From: Candidatus Cloacimonadota bacterium
GTDB lineage: Bacteria; Cloacimonadota; Cloacimonadia; JGIOTU-2
Assembly: GCA_014384665.1 (NCBI GenBank)
Contig: JACNFI010000080.1
Location: 1 to 5,786, forward strand
DNA length: 5,786 nucleotides
Direction: 5' to 3'
The notes beneath the pieces were generated by a model. It saw nothing but the letters and a program-made list of their open reading frames with translations. It was not told the DNA's origin and searched no databases. Within the stretch, counting starts at the first letter, position 1. Each line of letters opens with the position of its first letter. The translations under genes and the position numbers were made by a program. Shown one piece after another: positions 1-4,978 of this stretch.

Positions 1-1
1 T

Positions 2-832
2 TGTGATAAAAGCTAATAAAGCAGCAATCGAGATGATGATGAATCCTGGTGTTCCTGCAATGTTTTTTGCTGCATCCGTAATCGGCGTAAGTGAACCGGA
101 AAATATTGGTGCAGGCAAAATTCCAATTGTCACAATAAGAATTAGAGTATAGATTATTGTCACAATAATAACTGAAACAATCATCCCAAGAGGAATATTC
201 TTTTTGGGATTTTTAACTTCTTCCGAAACACTTGCTACTTTCAATAATCCACCAAAAGAAATGAAAATAAAACCTGCTGTAACAAAAATCGGATTAATCC
301 CTTTAGGAGCAAAAGGATAAAAATGGGATATATTTATTTTGTCAAATCCAAAGATTATGTATAAAACCATTAAAATTAATAAACCGGATACAAGTGAAAC
401 TTGAAATTTGGCAGCTTCCTTTATTCCAATCGTATTCAACAAAATGAAAAAAATACAAACAAGAATTGAGGAGATCAATACAGGAAATCCTGTAACAATA
501 AAAATTATTGCTGAAATACCGAATATCGCAAAGGCACTTTTCAATGATAAAGCAAACCAGCTTAAAAAACCGGATACTGTTCCAATTAACGGACCTAAAC
601 TTCGGTTAATAAAATAATAATCCCCGCCTGCTTTGGGCATAGCTGTGGAAAGCTCTATAATACTGAAAATGCCGATCAGGGCAAGAATACCTGCCAGAAA
701 ATATGAAATAAATACTGCAGGTCCGGTTCGAGCAAAAGCAAGTCCGGGTAAGATAAAAATTCCGGAACTTATCATCGCACCTGTTGCAATGCTGAATACA
801 TCGAAGAAATTTAGTCCTTTTTTTAGTTTCAT
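2..832 (-). CDS. APC-superfamily amino acid permease, N-terminal part (runs off left edge)
   Basis: I translated the minus strand by hand from the ATG at 832: it stays open for 277 codons to the window edge, so the C-terminal part is missing. The protein is an integral inner-membrane transporter, probably for amino acids; the substrate cannot be read from the sequence. Family signs: the TM1 motif GAMISSGIFILPG (residues 18-30), a Gly-Gly-Asp loop after TM2 (PKAGGDYYF, 66-74), and the typical cytoplasmic loop SVSEEVKNPKKNIPLGM (201-217). About seven or eight hydrophobic segments are visible, near residues 12-32, 40-62, 83-112, 118-136, 146-162, 182-200, 217-240 and 263-277. An in-frame TAA lies six codons upstream of the ATG, so this is the first possible ATG; the Shine-Dalgarno is weak. 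The gene points away from the accessory region and looks intact as far as seen. Confidence 0.9.
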   Translation of the reverse strand, partial: MKLKKGLNFFDVFSIATGAMISSGIFILPGLAFARTGPAVFISYFLAGILALIGIFSIIELSTAMPKAGGDYYFINRSLGPLIGTVSGFLSWFALSLKSAFAIFGISAIIFIVTGFPVLISSILVCIFFILLNTIGIKEAAKFQVSLVSGLLILMVLYIIFGFDKINISHFYPFAPKGINPIFVTAGFIFISFGGLLKVASVSEEVKNPKKNIPLGMIVSVIIVTIIYTLILIVTIGILPAPIFSGSLTPITDAAKNIAGTPGFIIISIAALLAFIT

Positions 833-891
833 TTTAAATTCATATCCATATTACTATTTTTATTTTTGCTCTTTGAATTACCTTTTTTTCA

Positions 892-1055
892 TATAATGTT
901 TGGCGTGCTGCGGGAATCAGAAAGAATCCGCCCAAGACGAACCGACCAAAATTTGAATCAGACAATTCAAACAAAAGCAAACAAACCAAATTTTAAATCG
1001 GAAGATTTAAACAAAAAGGAACTACCTAACCTATCCGCAGACGCTATGTTATACG
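892..1055 (-). other. attC-like recombination site (imperfect inverted repeat)
   Basis: The two ends pair in the way integron attC sites do. Outer arms TATAA (892-896) and TTATA (1049-1053) are complementary. Next comes a short unpaired spacer on each side. Then GCGT (903-906) pairs with ACGC (1041-1044) and CTGCGG (908-913) pairs with CCGCAG (1035-1040), with G907 left as a single extra base. About 120 nt lie between, including a small internal hairpin (TTTGAAT 952-958 with ATTCAAA 965-971). Read on the minus strand, the site starts 3 nt after the stop codon of the GNAT gene, the usual gene-to-attC placement. Against it: the left end reads ATTATA rather than a clean GTTRRRY, and no integrase is in the window. 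It could instead be an unrelated intergenic palindrome or a terminator. Confidence 0.45.
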
Positions 1056-1057
1056 AA

Positions 1058-1890
1058 TCATTTACATCCTAATTTAATATCATTGCTAATTATTGATTCA
1101 ACGATTTTTGTTTTTTTAAACCCAAATTTTTCATAAAGATTTACCGCTAGTTTTGCAGATTTATAGACTGTTAAATAACAAGGCAGCAGAGGTTCAGTTG
1201 TTAGGAATATTTGCAATAAATATTCTCCAATTGATTTACTTCTAAAATCAGGATGAACACAGATTGAATAAAGATATTTTTTTTTTTCTTTGGAATTAAG
1301 TAACCGACACAAGAACCAACAATTTTTTCATTAAAAAGACAAATATAAATAAGTTTTGGAATTGGAGCTTTTGGAAAAGAATTAAGCATTTTTTCCCAAT
1401 TACTACTCATATAATCCTTATCATCAGAATAACAGAGGTAATGAAAATCAATCAACTCTTTATAATCACTTATTTTTTTTGAAATTGTGAAATTAGAATT
1501 TAACGAGGAGTTGAGTTTATGAAAATTTACATTGCATTCATATTGGTACATATAATCAATTCCTTTGATTTTATTCAATATATTCTTCGAATCAAAGCAA
1601 TGTAAAAATGTTATATAGTTTTGATCATTGTCTTTTATCAGTTCTGATATGTTGTTGAATAATTGCTCATTAAAATCATCTTCCCAATTCGAACTTAAAT
1701 ACAATTTTATTGCTATCTTGTTCTTAAAAGTTTTAATCTGAATAAAACCGAGATGGATGTTGTTTATAATCAAATAAATCTCATCATTTTCAGTGATAAA
1801 CCTGACAATTTTTTCTTTAATTTCAGATTGAAGTTGTTTAATAAACTCTTTCGAGTCGAGAGAATCAATAAAATATTTTCTTAACTTCAT
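1058..1890 (-). pseudogene. GNAT family N-acetyltransferase, split by a frameshift at an A11 run
   Basis: The intact product would be a 277-residue GCN5-related acetyltransferase, transferring acetyl from acetyl-CoA to an unknown amine. The 5' frame starts at ATG 1890 (AAGGA six bases upstream; a TTG three bases earlier is less likely). It reads well to VGYLIPKKKK, then meets 11 A's on the minus strand (plus-strand T's at 1277-1287) and goes to an unrelated tail ending at 1201. One base back, the GNAT core continues: YLYSICVHPDFRSKSIG (about residues 206-222) and LTVYKSAKLAVNLYEKFGF (about 240-258), to the TGA at 1058. In the CoA-binding loop the usual R-x-x-G-x-G/A reads RSKSIG, so the first Gly is Ser. 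Residues 1-140 are poorly recognisable and may be a degenerate first GNAT fold. The break may be a homopolymer sequencing error, a true pseudogene, or a slippage site. Confidence 0.8.
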
Positions 1891-1920
1891 CAAATATCCT
1901 TATACCATTCAAACCAAGTT

Positions 1921-2090
1921 TCGTATAAAACTGTGAGTATGCAGCGTAATCTCGTCACAAATCATGCCAAAGGCAGATCCATCACTGGCGGAGATCGTTC
2001 GGACAATCAAACTTTTTAATTGCAAACCAAGCCCAAAACAAACCATGGAACTCCTAAATTAAGTCTGGCGTGGATAGTTTTGATAAATGC
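1921..2090 (-). other. Possible second, degenerate attC-like region upstream of the GNAT gene
   Basis: This is a non-coding stretch between the GNAT start and the DUF2442 stop. Its GNAT-proximal end, read on the minus strand (GCATACTCACAG, then TTTTATACGAAA), resembles the matching end of the 892-1055 site (GCACGCCAAACA, then TTATATGAAA). The arm TATAAAACT (1924-1932) pairs with AGTTTT-ATA (2076-2085) with one bulged G at 2082. Inner pairing is poor, so the call rests mostly on end similarity and on placement about 30 nt before a start codon. The interior carries a TGCC-AAA-GGCA hairpin (1965-1975) and a CACTGGCG repeat (1983-1990). Confidence 0.25.
1983..1990. repeat. CACTGGCG short repeat, copy 1
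   Basis: This octamer is shared with 4530-4537. Here it sits inside a loose hairpin closed by GATC (1976-1979) and GATC (1993-1996). The partner copy is flanked by CCGC, making a CGCC-ACT-GGCG stem. The two may be decayed copies of one intergenic palindrome of the TCCGCC-ACT-GGCGGA type, but with two short copies chance cannot be excluded. Confidence 0.3.
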
Positions 2091-2091
2091 T

Positions 2092-2115
2092 TTTTATGAT
2101 TTATTTTATGATTTG
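2092..2115. repeat. 12-bp tandem repeat, two units
   Basis: Two adjacent 12-mers, TTTTATGATTTA (2092-2103) and TTTTATGATTTG (2104-2115), differ only at the last base. They lie directly after the stop codon of the DUF2442 gene. They are AT-rich and probably a simple replication-slippage product. Confidence 0.6.
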
Positions 2116-2116
2116 T

Positions 2117-2350
2117 TTATTGACCAATTTCAAATAAAAAATCAGGTGAAAAATCAGCTTCATTTGGCCATACAATTGTATCAATGTCAGGGTTGATTTT
2201 TACCTTTTGAAAATATTTCAAATCTTTTAATGGTTCAAAAATCTCACCATCAAGATGGTTTTTTAAATCCACTGTTTTTATTAAATTATTTTCAAAGGTC
2301 AGTCTTAATTTGTAATTTTTTAAATAATTTACATTTCTTACAAAGTGCAT
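2117..2350 (-). CDS. DUF2442 domain-containing protein
   Basis: A 77-residue cytoplasmic protein of the DUF2442 family, which it fills end to end. Recognisable features are the N-terminal V-x-Y-L-x-x-Y-x-L-x-L-x-F segment (residues 7-19), the L-x-x-x-x-G-E-I-F-x-P-L stretch (about 30-41), and the C-terminal DTIVWPNEADFSPDFLF (57-73). The biochemical role is unknown. It is the second gene of a two-gene operon: its ATG (2348-2350) begins 9 nt after the upstream stop, and its AGGAG Shine-Dalgarno (plus-strand CTCCT 2356-2360, part of the junction) overlaps the TAG of the DUF4160 gene, which implies translational coupling. DUF2442 and DUF4160 genes commonly occur side by side and have been suspected of being toxin-antitoxin-like; that is an inference here, not something the sequence proves. 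Confidence 0.88.
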   Translation of the reverse strand: MHFVRNVNYLKNYKLRLTFENNLIKTVDLKNHLDGEIFEPLKDLKYFQKVKINPDIDTIVWPNEADFSPDFLFEIGQ

Positions 2351-2359
2351 AATTGACTC

Positions 2360-2620
2360 CTATACAAGCGGTTTTATTTTATTAAGTTGTTTCTTTTGAT
2401 TAGCTAAATTCCAATCTTCCATTAGTTCATCACGATGTTCAAAAGCCCATTCCAAAATAAGAGAAATAATTCTTTTTGGTAATTTCCCTTCAATAAGCTT
2501 TAATTCTCCAATAGAAAAAACACCCGTTTTTTCACCATATTTAGCGTGAAAATGCGGTGGGTCGTGTTCTTTATAATACATTGCTATTACTATTCCTAAA
2601 AATCGACTAATTTCAGGCAT
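2360..2620 (-). CDS. DUF4160 domain-containing protein
   Basis: An 86-residue cytoplasmic protein covering the whole DUF4160 family. It opens with the family's typical MPEISRF and carries the hallmark HDPPHFHAKYG (about residues 19-29), whose two His residues may bind metal or act in catalysis; this is not established. A basic, amphipathic C-terminus follows (LPKRIISLILEWAFEHRDELMEDWNL). Two ATGs are adjacent. The second (2618-2620) is preferred because AGGAG then has a 5-nt spacing and the family starts MP. It is the first gene of the operon with DUF2442 and has a good promoter candidate just upstream. It could be one half of a toxin-antitoxin pair, but there is no nuclease motif I can name and no function is assigned. 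Confidence 0.88.
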   Translation of the reverse strand: MPEISRFLGIVIAMYYKEHDPPHFHAKYGEKTGVFSIGELKLIEGKLPKRIISLILEWAFEHRDELMEDWNLANQKKQLNKIKPLV

Positions 2621-2647
2621 CATTTCTCCTGTCTTTGTTTTTATCCC

Positions 2648-2676
2648 AAAATAGATAGATTTATTTTTCTTGTAAA
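2648..2676 (-). promoter_or_regulatory. Sigma-70-type promoter for the DUF4160-DUF2442 operon
   Basis: On the minus strand, TTTACA (plus 2671-2676; 5 of 6 to the -35 consensus) is followed after exactly 17 nt by TATTTT (plus 2648-2653; 4 of 6 to the -10). Transcription would begin near 2640, leaving a leader of about 20 nt containing the AGGAG site. The AT-rich background makes chance matches common, but spacing and position are right. Confidence 0.5.
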
Positions 2677-2730
2677 CATTTTCCTATTTTAAGATAAAAT
2701 TATTATTTATGCAGTTTTTATTTAAAAACA

Positions 2731-2779
2731 ATGAGTCTCCTTTAAAAACTCATCTCTTCAAAGAGACTAAATTTTTTTT
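2731..2779 (+). terminator. Terminator-like hairpin set with T8 tract
   Basis: TCTCTT (2753-2758) pairs with AAGAGA (2761-2766), or as five pairs with a TCAA loop. After CTAAA comes a run of eight T's (2772-2779). Two competing pairings exist: ATGAGT (2731-2736) with ACTCAT (2748-2753), and AGTCTC (2733-2738) with GAGACT (2763-2768). No plus-strand gene lies upstream for it to end, so it may serve a short transcript, an attenuator for the gene at 2992, or be a remnant. The stem is short and the distance to the T-run slightly long for a textbook terminator. Confidence 0.35.
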
Positions 2780-2854
2780 CTAAAAACCCCAAACTTCAAA
2801 TTATTGGAAATAGTCTTCAGATTTTTAAATATATGCTTTATATTCGTAATAGAG

Positions 2855-2876
2855 CAAAATTGACAATTTTATTGCG
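2855..2876. repeat. Inverted repeat AAAATT-GAC-AATTTT
   Basis: A perfect 6-bp inverted repeat with a GAC centre. It overlaps a TTGACA hexamer at 2860-2865 that has no convincing -10 partner. It lies about 120 nt before the VCBS gene and could be a second regulator site, or just AT-rich palindromic sequence. Confidence 0.3.
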
Positions 2877-2927
2877 AAAATGTGTGCTTAAAGTCAATAA
2901 TATATTCGATTTTTTATACCGGAAATA

Positions 2928-2958
2928 TTGACATTAAGGTTACATAACCTTTTATGTT
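2928..2958 (+). promoter_or_regulatory. Promoter with internal inverted-repeat operator for the VCBS-type gene
   Basis: A perfect -35 TTGACA lies at 2928-2933. The -10 is less clear: TATGTT at 2953-2958 (4 of 6, 19-nt spacer) or TTTATG at 2951-2956 (3 of 6, 17-nt spacer). Filling the spacer is a perfect 7-bp inverted repeat, AAGGTTA (2936-2942), CA, TAACCTT (2945-2951). It is overlapped by a second one, ACATAA (2942-2947) with TTATGT (2952-2957). A dyad sitting between -35 and -10 is the classical place for a repressor or a MerR-type activator. The regulator is not in the window. Confidence 0.5.
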
Positions 2959-2991
2959 AATTAATAATATTATTGAAAGGAATTACATATT

Positions 2992-4137
2992 ATGCAAAAT
3001 AAAACAAAAATGATTGTATTGTTAATTATTTGCTTAACTATTCTGTGTTCAATATATTTAAAAGCTGATAATAAATTTTCTTTTAAAAAAATTAGTGAGG
3101 ATTTTTTACTATCGAATTCGCATAATTTCAGTCATTTCAATGGAGGAGAATTAATTGATAATCAGTATTGTGTAACTTTATTAACGAGTTCCAATGATAT
3201 GGATAGTTTGATAATATTCAAAATTGTAAACGATAGCTTAAAATCCATATATAAAAAAACATTTAGTCATAGAAGAAAAGTTTTCTTTCCTAAACCATAT
3301 AAATGTATGATTGCAGACTTCAATGGTGATAATGTAGATGAAATAATAATATGCAAAGAAAAGGAACTTGTAATAATAGAATGGAATGGTAACAAATTTA
3401 GCTCAAAAAATATTCAGTTTCCCTATTATATTTATGATTGTGTGAGTGGAGATATTACAAATGACGGTAAATACGAAATCGTATTTGCTTGTTTAGACGA
3501 AATTTTTGATATTAGCAAACCACCTTATGCTAAAAAATACAACATAATTATTGCAAGAATAAAAAAAAATGACATAGATATAATTCATAGCCAAATTAGC
3601 GGAATTAATATTGGAGCACATCGAGGTGGTCCACCAACCCCCAAATTTATGTGTATTGCAGATTTGCACAATACAGGTAAAAATGAACTTATATTACCAG
3701 CAGCTCGATCAGATGTTAGTCCACTATATTTAACATCTTATAAATGGCTTCCATCCCAAAATGCTTTGAAATTAAATAGCAATTTTGAGATTACAAATCG
3801 CAAAATTAATGAGAAAAGGTTGGATTATAAAAATATATCAAGTTATATTTATTCAGTTTTCAATAAATGTATTATTTCAGGCAAAACATATTTTTGTGCT
3901 GAGGAACACAAAATTAATAACTCAATGGAGTATATTCCTGTATTATTCTCTCTTGAAAATGATAAAATTAAATTTTTCGATATAGATATAAAAACGAAAT
4001 GGATACGATCTATTAACATATTTCATAGGAAGTGTCTTGATAGTAATAAGTCGGCAATGATGGTATTTTTTCAGAAACGAATAAATTATCGAAAGAGAGG
4101 ATTGGCTTATCAGTATTATAATGTTTTACATCACTAA
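2992..4137 (+). CDS. Secreted VCBS/FG-GAP repeat-containing protein
   Basis: A 381-residue protein probably exported: residues 1-25 form a lysine-containing n-region, a long hydrophobic core (MIVLLIICLTILCSIYL) and a polar end, fitting a Sec signal peptide or an N-terminal anchor. Cys19 has no clear lipobox. At least three FG-GAP/VCBS-type units with acidic, Ca-binding-like loops follow: ADFNGDNVDEIII (108-120), GDITNDGKYEIVFA (153-166) and ADLHNTGKNELIL (223-235), suggesting beta-propeller blades. Beyond residue 240 the motif is not visible, so the fold there is unknown or degenerate. Role unknown; such proteins are often surface-bound or secreted binding modules. The ATG at 2992 follows AAAGGA at 2976-2981, a loose spacing. 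The internal ATG at 3010 is possible, but would shorten the n-region. Codon use is very AT-rich, like the other accessory genes. Confidence 0.75.
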   Translation: MQNKTKMIVLLIICLTILCSIYLKADNKFSFKKISEDFLLSNSHNFSHFNGGELIDNQYCVTLLTSSNDMDSLIIFKIVNDSLKSIYKKTFSHRRKVFFPKPYKCMIADFNGDNVDEIIICKEKELVIIEWNGNKFSSKNIQFPYYIYDCVSGDITNDGKYEIVFACLDEIFDISKPPYAKKYNIIIARIKKNDIDIIHSQISGINIGAHRGGPPTPKFMCIADLHNTGKNELILPAARSDVSPLYLTSYKWLPSQNALKLNSNFEITNRKINEKRLDYKNISSYIYSVFNKCIISGKTYFCAEEHKINNSMEYIPVLFSLENDKIKFFDIDIKTKWIRSINIFHRKCLDSNKSAMMVFFQKRINYRKRGLAYQYYNVLHH

Positions 4138-4158
4138 TTTATTGTCTACTTCCGCTTG

Positions 4159-4173
4159 ATTATGTTGCATAAT
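4159..4173 (+). terminator. Weak hairpin after the VCBS-type gene
   Basis: ATTATG (4159-4164) and CATAAT (4168-4173) are perfectly complementary with a TTG loop, 22 nt after the stop codon at 4137. There is no T-tract, so it is at best a weak terminator or an mRNA 3'-end stabiliser. Confidence 0.25.
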
Positions 4174-4199
4174 GTACTTCCAATTATCGAATTCATAAT

Positions 4200-4277
4200 T
4201 TAATTTGAGTTGACTTGAACATTTGAAATTAAAACAATAATCAAAACAAATAATAGTTTTAATCTAAAATTCTTCAT
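4200..4277 (-). pseudogene. 25-codon signal-peptide-like frame, probable remnant of a secreted-protein gene
   Basis: On the minus strand an ATG at 4277, preceded by a purine-rich GGGAAGAAG, opens a 25-codon frame ending in TAA at 4200. The start is MKNFRLKLLFVLIIVLISN: a basic n-region, a hydrophobic core and a polar end, that is, a typical Sec signal peptide with nothing behind it. It may be the 5' stub of a gene whose body was lost or replaced, or a genuine tiny membrane peptide. It is convergent with the VCBS-type gene. Any AT-rich frame tends to look hydrophobic, so certainty is limited. Confidence 0.35.
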
Positions 4278-4397
4278 AACTTCTTCCCTATGGGATTTTT
4301 CTAATTTTTTGTCGAGTAGACATATAATTTTCTAACACATATAAGTTTTATTTTTGGGTTACATTTTTATTTACTGCTTTTCAAATTACCACATAAC

Positions 4398-4451
4398 GTT
4401 CGTACACACGCCCTATATTTAACTAACCTTTAGCCATTGTTTTCTACGAAC
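4398..4451. repeat. Inverted repeat GTTCGTA ... TACGAAC
   Basis: Perfect 7-bp arms at 4398-4404 and 4445-4451 enclose about 40 nt. The left arm is preceded by ACATAAC (4391-4397), reminiscent of the RYYYAAC end of an attC site. No matching GTTRRRY end or inner arms with an extra base are seen, so this is only a weak cassette-boundary candidate. Confidence 0.3.
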
Positions 4452-4507
4452 AAGAAATCCAATACAATTCTGGTATTATCCATAACTTTATTTGTTACAT
4501 GTGTATA

Positions 4508-4537
4508 AATCCTGTAGGATTAAATCCGCCACTGGCG
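4508..4537. repeat. Two small adjacent palindromes, including CACTGGCG copy 2
   Basis: AATCCT (4508-4513), GT, AGGATT (4516-4521) is a perfect dyad. Right after it comes CGCC-ACT-GGCG (4527-4537). The second shares CACTGGCG with 1983-1990. The sequence GTATAAAT flanks both sides (about 4503-4510 and 4537-4544). They look like part of a family of short intergenic repeats. Confidence 0.4.
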
Positions 4538-4748
4538 TATAAATTTCTGTTTTTATAATTTTCACTTCTCATCCTTAAATAAGGATTCTATTTAATATCC
4601 TTTTTGCAAAAAAATGTCAAATATTTTATTATTCTTTCCAGAAAATTCTATAAGAAGTATAAATATTTTGAAAAGAAGGATGGATAACAAACCTGGGATA
4701 TGATTAGATATCACCAGATAAGTGAGACAATAATGTTTCTTCAGCCAA

Positions 4749-4788
4749 GAGACCTTACGGATGGTCATAAGACCTCCGTAATGGTCTC
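4749..4788. repeat. Long stem-loop (about 17 bp, ATAA loop)
   Basis: The arms 4749-4766 and 4771-4788 pair as GAGACC/GGTCTC, T/A, TACGGA/TCCGTA and GGTC/GACC, with one bulged T on each side (4762 and 4782) and an ATAA loop. This is the strongest secondary structure in the window and is markedly richer in G+C than its surroundings. It resembles a REP-type repeat unit. It lies about 190 nt past the elbB stop in the elbB reading direction, so it could act as an mRNA end barrier. Confidence 0.8.
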
Positions 4789-4806
4789 TACAAACCAACC
4801 ATTGCG

Positions 4807-4870
4807 TCCCGATTCACCCTTCGCAGTGCTACGGAGAACGGGTATATCGGGATCAACCATTCGCAAGGTT
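4807..4870. repeat. Two further stem-loops in tandem
   Basis: TCCCGAT (4807-4813) pairs with ATCGGGA (4846-4852), and inside it ACCC (4816-4819) pairs with GGGT (4840-4843). Directly after, AACC-TT (4855-4861, with A4859 bulged) pairs with AA-GGTT (4865-4870) around a CGC loop. With 4749-4788 they form a row of three hairpins. Confidence 0.65.
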
Positions 4871-4959
4871 AATTAAAAAGGATGAGACAGACCTTATAAA
4901 GGAAACATAATACAGTCTTGCTGCTTGACCTTATTGAACTACTTATTCTACTGAATTCC

Positions 4960-4974
4960 AATTTACCGTAAATT
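4960..4974. terminator. Palindrome just past the elbB stop
   Basis: AATTTAC (4960-4966), C, GTAAATT (4968-4974) is a perfect 7-bp dyad beginning 4 nt beyond the elbB stop codon in its reading direction. It has neither a G+C-rich stem nor a T-tract, so termination activity is doubtful. Confidence 0.25.
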
Positions 4975-4978
4975 TATA

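Larger units (their letters stand above)
4567..4887. mobile_element. Hairpin-rich repeat element, MITE-like, with 10-bp terminal inverted repeats
   Basis: TCTCATCCTT at 4567-4576 is exactly the reverse complement of AAGGATGAGA at 4878-4887, bounding about 320 bp with no credible gene. Inside are a 7-bp dyad (4571-4586) and three successive hairpins at 4749-4788, 4807-4852 and 4855-4870. CAACCATT occurs twice (4796-4803, 4854-4861). Such a build suits a non-autonomous, palindrome-rich element. I see no target-site duplication and no transposase, and a 10-bp match in AT-rich DNA could be fortuitous, so the outer limits are uncertain while the inner hairpins are solid. Confidence 0.35.

Noticed and set aside
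408..896. Plus-strand open frames of 69 and 87 codons
   Set aside because: They lie opposite the permease, whose minus-strand frame carries clear family motifs; the plus-strand products are low-complexity and have no homologue I know.
866..1072. Plus-strand frame of 68 codons across the attC-like repeat
   Set aside because: It covers the inverted repeat, overlaps the GNAT stop, has no ribosome site, and reads as a biased composition rich in N, K and R.
1960..2000. CRISPR-like or other regular repeat array
   Set aside because: Only two distant copies of an octamer exist, with no regular spacing or spacers.
3785..3985. Plus-strand frame of 66 codons inside the VCBS-type gene
   Set aside because: It is a shifted frame of the real gene with no own start signals.
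4592..4798. Minus-strand frame of 68 codons
   Set aside because: It starts inside the long stem-loop at 4749-4788, has no Shine-Dalgarno, and its sequence is set by the repeat; treated as a translation of repeat DNA.
4740..4880. tRNA or other known structured RNA gene in the hairpin cluster
   Set aside because: The stems do not form a cloverleaf, and there is no T-loop or CCA-type end.
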